Made by a program: the position numbers and the translations under genes. 34,896 nt of DNA from Desulfovibrio sp. Marseille-P6017. Lineage in GTDB: Bacteria > Bacillota_A > Clostridia > Peptostreptococcales > Peptostreptococcaceae. Positions 16,940-24,631 of this stretch are shown here, piece after piece (the stretch's first letter is position 1; every line of letters begins with the position of its first letter). Under the pieces are notes generated by a model. It made no database searches. It had not been told where the DNA came from and saw only the letters and a program-made list of their open reading frames with translations. The stretch covers positions 1-34,896 of the forward strand of contig UWOR01000021.1 in assembly GCA_900604495.1 (NCBI GenBank), written 5' to 3'.

Positions 16940-18262
16940 ATGAATATTAGTAAAAAATATATACTTTCGGGAGTAATAGCAACATCTGTAGCTATACCAT
17001 TATGTAGTACTATATCTAATGCAGATACAATTGAATATAGAACAATAACTGCAAATTCCGTTAATTTTAGAACAGGTCCTGGAACAAACTATTCATCTAT
17101 GAAAAAGTTAAATAAAGGTGATACAGTAGAGTATATAGGAACTAGTGGAACTTGGATTAATGTAAGTTATAATGGAGAAGTTGGTTATGTACATAGTGAC
17201 TACGTAAGTTCACCTGGTAGTTCGAATCAAACTATAACTAAAGTAGTTACAGCAACGACACTTAATGTTAGAAGTGGAGCAGGAACGAATTATTCCAAAA
17301 TAGGAACATTATCAAAAGGAGATGAAGTTTCAGTTATATCAGAATCAAATGGATGGGCTAAAATAAACTATAAAGGAACTAATGGATATGTAAGTAACGA
17401 TTATATAGTATCTAAAAATAATTCCGGATCAAGCTCAGAATCTATTATAAGTTATAAAATAGTTACTGCAACGACACTTAATGTTAGAAGTGGAGCAGGA
17501 ACGAATTATTCCAAAATAGGAACATTATCAAAAGGAGATGAAGTTTCAGTTATATCAGAATCAAATGGATGGGCTAAAATAAACTATAAAGGAACTAATG
17601 GATATGTAAGCAGTGATTATATAGTATCTAAAGATAATTCCGGATCAAGCTCAGAATCTATTACAAGTTATAAAATAGTTACTGCAACGACACTTAATGT
17701 TAGAAGTGGACCAGGAACAAGTTATTCAAAGATAACAACTATAAGTTATGGAGCTGAAGTAGGAGTAATATCAGAATCTAATGGTTGGTCTAAAATAAAG
17801 TATAATGGAAAAACTGGTTACGTATCTAGTCAATACTTAAGTAATAAGTCGGAAGGATCAAATGATTCATCTGCAACTAATTCTAAGGTTGATAAGTTAA
17901 TAAGCTTTGCGAAAACATTATTAGGTAAAGATTATTCTTGGGGAGCAGAAGGCCCAAACTCTTTTGACTGTTCAGGATTTACTTATTATGTATTTAAGCA
18001 AAGTGCAGGAATCACAATTCCAAGAGTATCTAAAGATCAAAGTAAATATGGTACTTATGTGAGTAGAAGTAGTGTTAAAAAAGGAGATTTAGTATTTTTT
18101 GATACTAATGGATCTAATGATGGAAATGTGAGTCACGTAGGTATATATATAGGTAATGGACAATTCATACATGCTTCATCAAGTAAAGATGAAGTAGTTA
18201 TATCTGATTTTAATAGTAATTATTATACAAATGCTTTTGTTAACGCAAGAAGAGTATTGTAA
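16940..18262 (+). CDS. Secreted NlpC/P60 peptidoglycan hydrolase with four SH3b domains
   Basis: A 440-residue exported cell-wall hydrolase. Residues 1-28 are a signal peptide (cleavage likely after SNA). Four bacterial SH3 domains follow (about 31-90, 101-158, 173-230, 245-302), which bind the wall, then a Ser/Asn linker and an NlpC/P60 endopeptidase (318-440) with the catalytic C344 (DCSGF), H399 (SHVGIYIG) and H411. It should cleave a stem-peptide bond such as D-Glu-diaminopimelate. SH3 domains 2 and 3 are nearly identical at DNA level. ATG 16940 is the start consistent with the signal peptide; its Shine-Dalgarno is displaced upstream by a hairpin. Confidence 0.93.
   Translation: MNISKKYILSGVIATSVAIPLCSTISNADTIEYRTITANSVNFRTGPGTNYSSMKKLNKGDTVEYIGTSGTWINVSYNGEVGYVHSDYVSSPGSSNQTITKVVTATTLNVRSGAGTNYSKIGTLSKGDEVSVISESNGWAKINYKGTNGYVSNDYIVSKNNSGSSSESIISYKIVTATTLNVRSGAGTNYSKIGTLSKGDEVSVISESNGWAKINYKGTNGYVSSDYIVSKDNSGSSSESITSYKIVTATTLNVRSGPGTSYSKITTISYGAEVGVISESNGWSKIKYNGKTGYVSSQYLSNKSEGSNDSSATNSKVDKLISFAKTLLGKDYSWGAEGPNSFDCSGFTYYVFKQSAGITIPRVSKDQSKYGTYVSRSSVKKGDLVFFDTNGSNDGNVSHVGIYIGNGQFIHASSSKDEVVISDFNSNYYTNAFVNARRVL
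17246..17677 (+). repeat. Tandem 216-bp repeat within the SH3 region
   Basis: Two adjacent 216-bp units (17246-17461 and 17462-17677) are almost identical in DNA, with only a few base changes; a third unit starting at 17678 is the same for about 35 bp and then diverges. Each unit encodes one SH3b domain plus linker (72 residues). This is a recent in-frame duplication or conversion. Confidence 0.93.
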
Positions 18263-18356
18263 ATATTTTAAACTTAATGTATAAATAATCATTAATAATG
18301 AAAATAATATATACTATAGAACCAATACTATTAAATAACATATAAGGGGCGATAGT

Positions 18357-18764
18357 ATGACTGTTGTAACTGATTTTTACCAATTTAAATATAGTCGTAA
18401 CAATTTCTATGTAGAATTACTTATAAACAGAACAGCTCTTTTTTATATAGAAAAAGCATTAGAAGAACGATTAAGCGATCTACATTTAAGTAAAGACTCA
18501 GAATGTGCATATATGAGATTAAAAGAATTATTTCATGATTCAAGGATGGAAAGTGATTTACCTTATGTAGAGATTAGAATTAATAAATGCTATTTAAAGT
18601 ATATGCAAAATCTATGTTATTATTTTCATAATAGAAGTGAATATGAACCACTTAAGATATTAAGTGATTATATTCAATATTTTTCAATATCTGATATAGA
18701 TGGTATATCATCTTTTTCTGGATTAAACGAAGATATAAAAGTTAGAGTTTTATCTAATTTATAA
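18357..18764 (+). CDS. Unknown 135-residue protein
   Basis: ATG 18357 follows AGGGGCG at a good distance. The protein starts MTVVTDFYQFKYSRNNFYVE and is rich in Tyr, Phe and charged residues, with predicted helices around EKALEERLSDLHL and NKCYLKYMQNLCYYFHNR. No signal peptide, membrane segment or known motif is visible, and I do not recognise a family. It is a single-gene unit between the NlpC/P60 hydrolase and the convergent cotJ operon and ends in a shared terminator. Codon and base use match the neighbours, so transfer is not suggested. Confidence 0.65.
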   Translation: MTVVTDFYQFKYSRNNFYVELLINRTALFYIEKALEERLSDLHLSKDSECAYMRLKELFHDSRMESDLPYVEIRINKCYLKYMQNLCYYFHNRSEYEPLKILSDYIQYFSISDIDGISSFSGLNEDIKVRVLSNL

Positions 18765-18828
18765 TAAATAGGGCTATCTCAATAACTTGATTTTATCAAT
18801 GTAGTTTTGAAAATAGCCCATTTATTAT
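18761..18828. terminator. Bidirectional terminator with IS-like inverted ends
   Basis: ATAATAAAT, a bulged A and GGGCTAT (18761-18777) pair with ATAGCCC and ATTTATTAT (18813-18828). The loop contains a further hairpin, TTGAT-TTT-ATCAA. It lies between convergent stops. The ends, GGGCTATCTCAATAACT and on the other strand GGGCTATTTTCAAAACT, look like terminal repeats of an insertion sequence. Confidence 0.7.
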
Positions 18829-18848
18829 ATCAAATAAAATAATCTATA

Positions 18849-19421
18849 TTAAAAAATTTTTTTGCAGTCAGTATAGTCATATACATCCATTAATGCTTCG
18901 CCAAATCTTTGATAATGAACTATTTCTCTTTCTCCTAAAAATCTTAAAACATTTATTATATCTACATCATCAGTTAAATTGATAAGTTGATAATATGTTG
19001 CTAAAGCTTTTTGTTCAGCAGCCATATCTTCATGTAAGTTAGTAACTGAGTCACCAAAAACATTTATATATGCTGCAGTCCAAGGTACTCCGTTTGGATC
19101 AGAAGGGAATGTACCGTGTCCCCAAACTGAATAATGTGACCCGAGTCCAGCTGCTTTTAATTCTTCTGGAGTTGCATCTTCAGTCAATTGATACAACATA
19201 GTAGAAATTATTTCAACATGAGCTAGTTCTTCAGTACCTATGTCTGTTAAAAGTGCGCGTGATTTTCCTGTAGGCATAGTGTATCTTTGTTGTAAATATC
19301 TAATAGCAGCAGCTAGTTCTCCGTTTGGTCCACCTAATTGTGTCATGATGTACTTAGCCATGCTCAAGTTTTTACATCTTAAATTGACTGGAAATTCTAA
19401 AGTTTTTTGATATATCCACAT
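18849..19421 (-). CDS. cotJC: Spore-coat manganese catalase CotJC
   Basis: A 190-residue ferritin-like protein of the manganese catalase family, CotJC type, a spore-coat protein expected to break down hydrogen peroxide. Metal-ligand motifs of the di-Mn four-helix bundle are visible: GPNGELAAAIRYLQQR, IGTEELAHVEIIS, MAAEQKALATYYQLI and GEREIVHYQRFGEAL. The C-terminal about 80 residues of full manganese catalases are missing, as is usual in CotJC. ATG 19421 on the minus strand has GGGGG 9 nt upstream. It is third in the cotJABC operon, 22 nt after cotJB; mother-cell sigma factor control is expected from the family. Confidence 0.93.
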   Translation of the reverse strand: MWIYQKTLEFPVNLRCKNLSMAKYIMTQLGGPNGELAAAIRYLQQRYTMPTGKSRALLTDIGTEELAHVEIISTMLYQLTEDATPEELKAAGLGSHYSVWGHGTFPSDPNGVPWTAAYINVFGDSVTNLHEDMAAEQKALATYYQLINLTDDVDIINVLRFLGEREIVHYQRFGEALMDVYDYTDCKKIF

Positions 19422-19443
19422 AAATTTTACCCCCTAGTATACT

Positions 19444-19713
19444 TTATTGATTGAATTCTCTGTCCCATGGCCAAGGGTCACATATCCATTGCCATGGATA
19501 TTGGCTTTGAGCATAACCAAAATTAGTTAAAGGACCAAATTTAGATTCATAAGCAGCTTTAGCTTGCTTAAATTGACAAACTAAATAATTATACATATTT
19601 ATAGCATTTTTATCTTCTGGATGTGTATCTAGATATAAATTCAATTCTACACATGCAAAACTTGTTTCTTGAACTTTTTGCAATAATTCACTTCTATCGC
19701 AGGATTGTCTCAT
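19444..19713 (-). CDS. cotJB: Spore coat protein CotJB
   Basis: An 89-residue protein matching CotJB: RSELLQKVQETSFACVELNL, LDTHPEDKNAINMYN and the C-terminal FGPLTNFGYAQSQYPWQWIC with PWPW. The Trp/Pro-rich end is the family hallmark. Its ATG overlaps the cotJA stop (TAATG), so it is translationally coupled to cotJA. Its role in the coat is structural or in assembly of CotJC; no enzymatic motif is present. Confidence 0.9.
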   Translation of the reverse strand: MRQSCDRSELLQKVQETSFACVELNLYLDTHPEDKNAINMYNYLVCQFKQAKAAYESKFGPLTNFGYAQSQYPWQWICDPWPWDREFNQ

Positions 19714-19922
19714 TATCTTCTCCCCCTAACTCTATTTTTAGGATTTTTATATAAATCTGCATTATACATATCAGAGTCTATTAAGAATAGTTCTGGAAAT
19801 AAAGTACCGTTTTTTAATGCAGTGGGAAGATTATAGACTTTTGTAAGAACTTGATCATTTACATAAGGTCTAGCTAGTTCACAACCACAGTTCTGTACAA
19901 CTCCTCTGTTATTCTTTTCCAT
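19713..19922 (-). CDS. cotJA: Spore coat-associated protein CotJA
   Basis: A 69-residue protein; the core ELARPYVNDQVLTKVYNLP then LKNGTLFPEL matches CotJA. It has an N-terminal extension with CGC and an Arg-rich end. ATG 19922 on the minus strand follows AAGGAGG by 10 nt. As first gene it carries the operon promoter in 19923-20147. I could not fix a sigma-E or sigma-K promoter there with confidence. Confidence 0.88.
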   Translation of the reverse strand: MEKNNRGVVQNCGCELARPYVNDQVLTKVYNLPTALKNGTLFPELFLIDSDMYNADLYKNPKNRVRGRR

Positions 19923-20147
19923 TGATGAAAAACCTCCTTGTCAAAATCTATAGCCAAGCTATGTACTAATATTATATTTATCAGTGTTTAAAATGTTACA
20001 TATAAAGATGATAGAAATTTGAAATAAATATACTATTAAATACAGATAGTAAAATTTTTCATGAATATAGCTTATAGTATGTCTTGAATTACTAATATAA
20101 TTTATGATAAAATAAATTTCATGTTCACATAAAAATGAGGTGATTTA

Positions 20148-21008
20148 ATGAGTAATTTAGCAGGAAAAGGTTGTGAAATAATAGTACCTTTTGATGAAAG
20201 ACAACCATTAAAAGATATAGAAAGAAGTATTATTAAGAAATATAGAAAGCATTTATGGTCGAAATTTATAAAAGCTATAAGAGATTATAATTTAGTTGAA
20301 GAAGGAGATAAAATAGGTGTTGCTATCTCTGGAGGTAAAGATAGTCTTCTTATGGCAAAAATGTTTCAAGAATTAAAAAGACATGGGCAAGTTAATTTTG
20401 AAGTTGAATTTATAGCTATGGACCCAGGATATCATAAAGATATAAGGCAGTTACTAATAGATAACTGTGAGTATTTAGATATACCAATACATTTATTCGA
20501 TTCAAGAATATTTGAAATAGCAGATGAAATAGCGAAGGATTATCCGTGCTATATGTGTGCTAGAATGAGAAGAGGTGCTTTATACTCAAAAGCTGAAGAG
20601 TTAGGATGTAATAAGCTGGCTTTAGGACATCATTATGATGATGTTATAGAAACTACAATGTTAAATTTATTATGTGCTGGTAACTTTAAAACAATGTTAC
20701 CTAAATTAGATTCTACGAATTTTGACGGAATACAGATAATAAGACCTCTTTACTATATAAGAGAAGAACATATAATAAGGTTTATACAAAATAGTGGTAT
20801 ATGGCCATTAAATTGCGCTTGTATGGTTGCAGCAAAAAAAACTGGAAATAAAAGATATGAAATAAAAGACCTTATAAAAAATTTAGGGGAAAACTTTAAA
20901 GATGTAGAAAAATCTATATTTAAAGCAGCTGAAAATGTAAATATAGATTCTGTTTTAGGATGGCAACAAGATGGAGTAAAACATTCATTCTTAGAAAAAT
21001 ATGAATAA
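20148..21008 (+). CDS. ttcA: TtcA-like tRNA 2-thiolation protein
   Basis: A 286-residue N-type PP-loop ATPase of the TtcA/TtuA group that adenylates and thiolates a tRNA base. The PP-loop SGGKDS is at 61-66. Three or four cysteines suited to a [4Fe-4S] cluster are present: C134 and C137 (PCYMCARM) and C223/C225 (LNCACM), corresponding to the CxxC plus single Cys of TtcA. The ATG at 20148 follows GAGGTGAT. It is a stand-alone gene with its own strong terminator, divergent from cotJABC. Whether the target is cytidine 32 (TtcA) or another base cannot be told from sequence alone. Confidence 0.82.
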   Translation: MSNLAGKGCEIIVPFDERQPLKDIERSIIKKYRKHLWSKFIKAIRDYNLVEEGDKIGVAISGGKDSLLMAKMFQELKRHGQVNFEVEFIAMDPGYHKDIRQLLIDNCEYLDIPIHLFDSRIFEIADEIAKDYPCYMCARMRRGALYSKAEELGCNKLALGHHYDDVIETTMLNLLCAGNFKTMLPKLDSTNFDGIQIIRPLYYIREEHIIRFIQNSGIWPLNCACMVAAKKTGNKRYEIKDLIKNLGENFKDVEKSIFKAAENVNIDSVLGWQQDGVKHSFLEKYE

Positions 21009-21010
21009 AT

Positions 21011-21056
21011 AAAAAACCGTTGACTAATGCATTAATAATTAGTTAACGGTTTTTTA
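21011..21056 (+). terminator. Terminator after ttcA-like gene
   Basis: AAAAAACCGTTGACTAAT and ATTAGTTAACGGTTTTTT form an 18-bp stem (one G-T) with a 9-nt loop; the T-tract is in the 3' arm and continues. Confidence 0.9.
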
Positions 21057-21111
21057 TTTTATTATAAAATGATAGAATATATATAGACATATTTAGAGAG
21101 GGGAGTTTATC

Positions 21112-22113
21112 TTGAAAAAGATATATATAGATTTTGAAATGAACATGCCAAATAATAAAGGTAAAAGGGACACACTAAATGCAGATATAATAGCTATTGG
21201 CGCAGTTAAGTATGATGAGCATACTGGAAAAATAGAAAAATTTAAATCCCTGATAAAACCAATGATAACCAAAGAAGTATATCCACATATAGAAGAATTA
21301 ACTAAAATAACGTCAGAAGATTTATATAAGGCACCTACATATGAAAATGTAATGAGGGATTTTAAAAGTTGGTTAGGTACGTTTTCTGATATAAAAGGAA
21401 TTTATACCTTTGGAAATTTAGACTTGGTATGTTTTAATAATATTGATAAAATAAGTTCTCAAAAAAATAAGCATCCAAGGTTTTTAAATAACATAAGAAG
21501 TTTATTTGTAGATATAAAAGATAAATATTTAGACTGTGGAATAAGGTGTGTGAATTATATATCTTTAAAAAATTTACTTAGTATAGCAAATGTTGAATTT
21601 AGTGGAGAAGTTCATGATCCATTAGATGATGCATATAATTTATTTTTGCTAGATTCAGTTTTAGATGATAATGAAAGTATAAGAGAATTACTTATAATAA
21701 AAGATATGATAAAACCTCCATTTAATATAATAGATGAAGAATTAGATGAAAAATTTGAAAAGTATAAGAATTATTTTTATAAAAATGATAGAAATTATGA
21801 TATAAACTCTATATCAATAGAAATAATAAATGTTATAAGAAAATATATCTTATCTTTATCAAATATAGATATATATAATATAGATATAATAAAAGATATA
21901 AGCAAGAAAATTATTACAATCGAGAAATTATACAATATAAAAGATGGTTACTTTTATGTACTAGAAAATTTATGTTTAGATATAAAAGATTTAATAGATG
22001 ATTTAATGCTGTATAAGTTAAGTATATCAGAATATAAATATGAGATAATGACAATAATTGAGTTATTTGATGAAGATTTAAAAGAAGAGAATATAGATAT
22101 ATATATAAAGTGA
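21112..22113 (+). CDS. DEDDh 3'-5' exonuclease (KapD-like) with extra C-terminal region
   Basis: A 333-residue protein. Residues 1-180 are a DnaQ/KapD-type exonuclease fold: D7 and E9 in IYIDFEMN, an acidic D104 (TFGNLDLVCF) and H168-x4-D173 in HDPLDDAYNLF. The remaining 150 residues are Ile/Asp/Lys/Asn-rich, predicted helical, and unlike anything I recognise. The start is TTG 21112 with GAGGGGAG about 8 nt upstream; no ATG is closer. Substrate (RNA or DNA) is unknown. It stands alone between two terminators. Confidence 0.78.
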   Translation: MKKIYIDFEMNMPNNKGKRDTLNADIIAIGAVKYDEHTGKIEKFKSLIKPMITKEVYPHIEELTKITSEDLYKAPTYENVMRDFKSWLGTFSDIKGIYTFGNLDLVCFNNIDKISSQKNKHPRFLNNIRSLFVDIKDKYLDCGIRCVNYISLKNLLSIANVEFSGEVHDPLDDAYNLFLLDSVLDDNESIRELLIIKDMIKPPFNIIDEELDEKFEKYKNYFYKNDRNYDINSISIEIINVIRKYILSLSNIDIYNIDIIKDISKKIITIEKLYNIKDGYFYVLENLCLDIKDLIDDLMLYKLSISEYKYEIMTIIELFDEDLKEENIDIYIK

Positions 22114-22139
22114 TTCCAAATAAAATGGAATCATTTTTA
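22111..22139 (+). terminator. Terminator after KapD-like exonuclease
   Basis: TGATTCCA (22111-22118, including the stop codon) pairs with TGGAATCA (22126-22133), followed by TTTTTAT. Confidence 0.85.
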
Positions 22140-22211
22140 TATTAAATTATAATTTCACTTATTTTAAAATATATATAAATATAATAACTTTATAAAAGGG
22201 GATGTTATATT

Positions 22212-23444
22212 GTGAATGGTATTACCAAATATATTTTAACTGTACTATCTGTGTTCGCATGCCTATCCTCAATATATATTTTATTTTTACTTTTAAGATA
22301 TATAGTAGATAAAAAGCATAGTAAAAAAAGAAAGAGCATGCTTAATCGGAAGTATGGCATGAATAAAAAGATTTTTAAAAATATAAGCAAGATGGAGCAT
22401 TCATTAAAACAAAATGAAACAGTTGTATATAAGGAAACAGGTATTAATACAAAGTTAAAAGGAGAAGAAATATTAAAATATAATAATGGAGATATATATA
22501 TAGGTGAATTCTTAGAAAGTAAGAAAAATGGGTTTGGTATATGTATTTTTTCAAATAAAGAGAAGTATGAAGGGCTCTGGAGAAATGACAAAATGGATGG
22601 GGTAGGAAAGTATACTTTTAGTGATGGTTCTTACTATATGGGAGATTTTAAAAGTGGTTTAATAGATGGTGTTGGTGTATATACATACACAAATAAAGAT
22701 ATTTATAAGGGTGAGTATGCAAATAATCATAAAAATGGAAAAGGGGCATTATACTATAGGGATGGAAGTAAGTATGTAGGAATGTTTAAGGATGATCAAA
22801 AGTCAGGTAAAGGAAAGTTTTTGAATTCTAGTGGAGATTTGTATGATGGAGAATTTGAAGGTGATAAATTTAATGGTAAGGGAACCTATAAATATAATGA
22901 TGGAAGGGTTTATATTGGAGAGTTTAAGAACAATGTATATCATGGATATGGATGTTATACTGATATAGATGGAAATATATATGAAGGTAATTATAAATAC
23001 GGATTAAAAAAAGGTAATGGTAAGCTTAAGTATAGAAATGGTGAATCCTATTATGGAGAATTTAAGGATGATTTATTTAATGGTATAGGAAAGTATACCT
23101 ATAAAGATGGTAGTATATATGAAGGCGATTTTAAAAATGGTAAAAAGAGTGGGATTGGAACCTATGAATGTGAGATATATAAATATATAGGTGAATGGGA
23201 TAATGATGAAAAATATAAAATAGGAACGTATTATCTTTTAGATGGATCGTATATAGAAGTTATAATAGAGAATAATGTAATAAAAGAAGGTATTTATAAG
23301 TGTAAAGATAAAGATGATAAGTACATTTATAATATTTCTATAGAAAATGATAGTGATATTAAGTTAATAGAGAATATACATGATTATTTGTCAAAAGATT
23401 GTAATGATAAAATCACATTAAATGCTACAAGTTTATATAATTAA
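22212..23444 (+). CDS. Membrane-anchored MORN-repeat protein
   Basis: A 410-residue protein with an N-terminal transmembrane helix (about 6-30), a basic Lys/Arg-rich stretch (32-60) and then about 11 MORN repeats of 23 residues between about 95 and 350, each of the type Y-x-G-[ED]-F/Y-x6-G-x-G. The basic stretch puts the repeats in the cytoplasm by the positive-inside rule. MORN arrays act as rigid scaffolds or lipid/protein-binding sheets. The start is GTG 22212 with AAAGGGG 10 nt upstream. A subtilisin-type protease gene begins 27 nt after the stop, so the two are probably one operon. A real but uncommon family; partner unknown. Confidence 0.88.
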   Translation: MNGITKYILTVLSVFACLSSIYILFLLLRYIVDKKHSKKRKSMLNRKYGMNKKIFKNISKMEHSLKQNETVVYKETGINTKLKGEEILKYNNGDIYIGEFLESKKNGFGICIFSNKEKYEGLWRNDKMDGVGKYTFSDGSYYMGDFKSGLIDGVGVYTYTNKDIYKGEYANNHKNGKGALYYRDGSKYVGMFKDDQKSGKGKFLNSSGDLYDGEFEGDKFNGKGTYKYNDGRVYIGEFKNNVYHGYGCYTDIDGNIYEGNYKYGLKKGNGKLKYRNGESYYGEFKDDLFNGIGKYTYKDGSIYEGDFKNGKKSGIGTYECEIYKYIGEWDNDEKYKIGTYYLLDGSYIEVIIENNVIKEGIYKCKDKDDKYIYNISIENDSDIKLIENIHDYLSKDCNDKITLNATSLYN

Positions 23445-23471
23445 GTATAATGCAAAATTTGGAGTGATATT

Positions 23472-24428
23472 ATGAAAAATAAAGATAATAATGGTGATTT
23501 TACTGTAAAACTAATTCCTTATATAAAAAATGATGAAATAAGAAGTAGTTCATCATTTTTAAATTATGGAATAAATATGATACAAGCAAAAAACTTTTGG
23601 CAACAATCATCTATGGGTGAAGGTGTAAATATAGCAATAATAGATTCTGGATGTGACATATACCATGAAGATTTAAAAGAGTGTATAGTTGGTGTGAGAA
23701 ACTTTACTGATGAAGATAATAAAAATCCAAATATTGTAACTGATAGAGTAGGTCATGGAACTCATGTTACAGGAATAATTGCAGCACAAGGCAAACATAA
23801 TATCGTAGGAGTAGCACCGAAATCAAATATATATATTCTTAAATCCATTAATAGAAGTGGAAGTGGTAAACTGAGCTGGGTTATTAATGCAATATATTAT
23901 GCTATAGAAAAAAAAGTAGATATTATATCTATGTCATTAGGTATGTCAGAAAATAGTGAGAAGCTACAAAGAGCAGTTAAAGAAGCTTCTAGCAAGAATA
24001 TACTAGTGGTTTGTGCGGCAGGTAATGAAGGTGATGGAAATTCAGAAGAATTCCAATATTCCTATCCGGCATCTTATGTAGAAGTTGTATCTGTAGGTGC
24101 AGTTGATAAAAAGGGAAATCCTGCTTATTTTAGCAATGCAAACCTTGTTATAGATTTGGTAGCACCAGGAGTTGAAATAGTATCAACTTATCCTAATAAC
24201 ACTTATGCTAGTCTCAGTGGAACTAGTATGGCAGCACCATACGTAAGTGGAAGTTTAGCTTTATTAAAAAATTGGTCTAGACAAGAATTCCAAAGAGACT
24301 TAACTGAGCAAGAATTATACGCACAATTAATTAAACACACAAGAACATTAGATTATTCAAGAACAGTACAGGGAAATGGATTAATTTATTTAAAAGAAGA
24401 AAAAATAACAAAAAAAATAAAATATTAA
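23472..24428 (+). CDS. Intracellular subtilisin-type serine protease (S8)
   Basis: A 318-residue S8 protease with the complete catalytic triad D58 (AIIDSG), H95 (GHGTHVTG) and S252 (GTSMAAP), and oxyanion N185 (AAGNEGD). No signal peptide. Residues 14-17 are LIPY, the short inhibitory propeptide motif of the intracellular subtilisins (ISP), which keeps them inactive until cleaved. Length equals that of Bacillus ISP (about 320). It is therefore a cytosolic protease, probably tied to stationary phase or sporulation. It follows the MORN gene at 27 nt, and the MORN protein may localise or restrain it (inference). Confidence 0.92.
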   Translation: MKNKDNNGDFTVKLIPYIKNDEIRSSSSFLNYGINMIQAKNFWQQSSMGEGVNIAIIDSGCDIYHEDLKECIVGVRNFTDEDNKNPNIVTDRVGHGTHVTGIIAAQGKHNIVGVAPKSNIYILKSINRSGSGKLSWVINAIYYAIEKKVDIISMSLGMSENSEKLQRAVKEASSKNILVVCAAGNEGDGNSEEFQYSYPASYVEVVSVGAVDKKGNPAYFSNANLVIDLVAPGVEIVSTYPNNTYASLSGTSMAAPYVSGSLALLKNWSRQEFQRDLTEQELYAQLIKHTRTLDYSRTVQGNGLIYLKEEKITKKIKY

Positions 24429-24437
24429 AATATCAAG

Positions 24438-24484
24438 AGTGCATATTATAGTTGATTTTTAAACTATAATATGCACTTAATTTA
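24438..24484 (+). terminator. Terminator after the MORN/subtilisin operon
   Basis: GTGCATATTATAGTT and AACTATAATATGCAC form a perfect 15-bp stem (8-nt loop), followed by TTAATTTA. Confidence 0.85.
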
Positions 24485-24504
24485 TGTATGGATATTATTA
24501 AGAT

Positions 24505-24533
24505 TTGACTAAAACCAAAATTTTAGATAATAT
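24505..24533 (+). promoter_or_regulatory. Putative promoter of ftsEX
   Basis: TTGACT (24505-24510), 17-bp spacer, TAATAT (24528-24533). A second TATAAT lies at 24533-24538 but with a poor spacing. About 100 bp before ftsE. Confidence 0.5.
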
Positions 24534-24631
24534 ATAATAAGATGTTACAATAAAGTTACAAAAAATGATAAATTTATATAAAAAAGGAAGAATTACTTAG
24601 CATACAAAATAGATTAAAATGGAGTGATATT

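Noticed and set aside
17246..17677. CRISPR-like repeats
   Set aside because: The repeats are 216 bp, in frame and code for SH3 domains; no spacer structure.
19923..20147. Specific sigma-E or sigma-K promoter for cotJABC
   Set aside because: Several CATA-like -10 matches exist but none has a convincing -35 at the right spacing; AT-rich DNA gives many chance matches.
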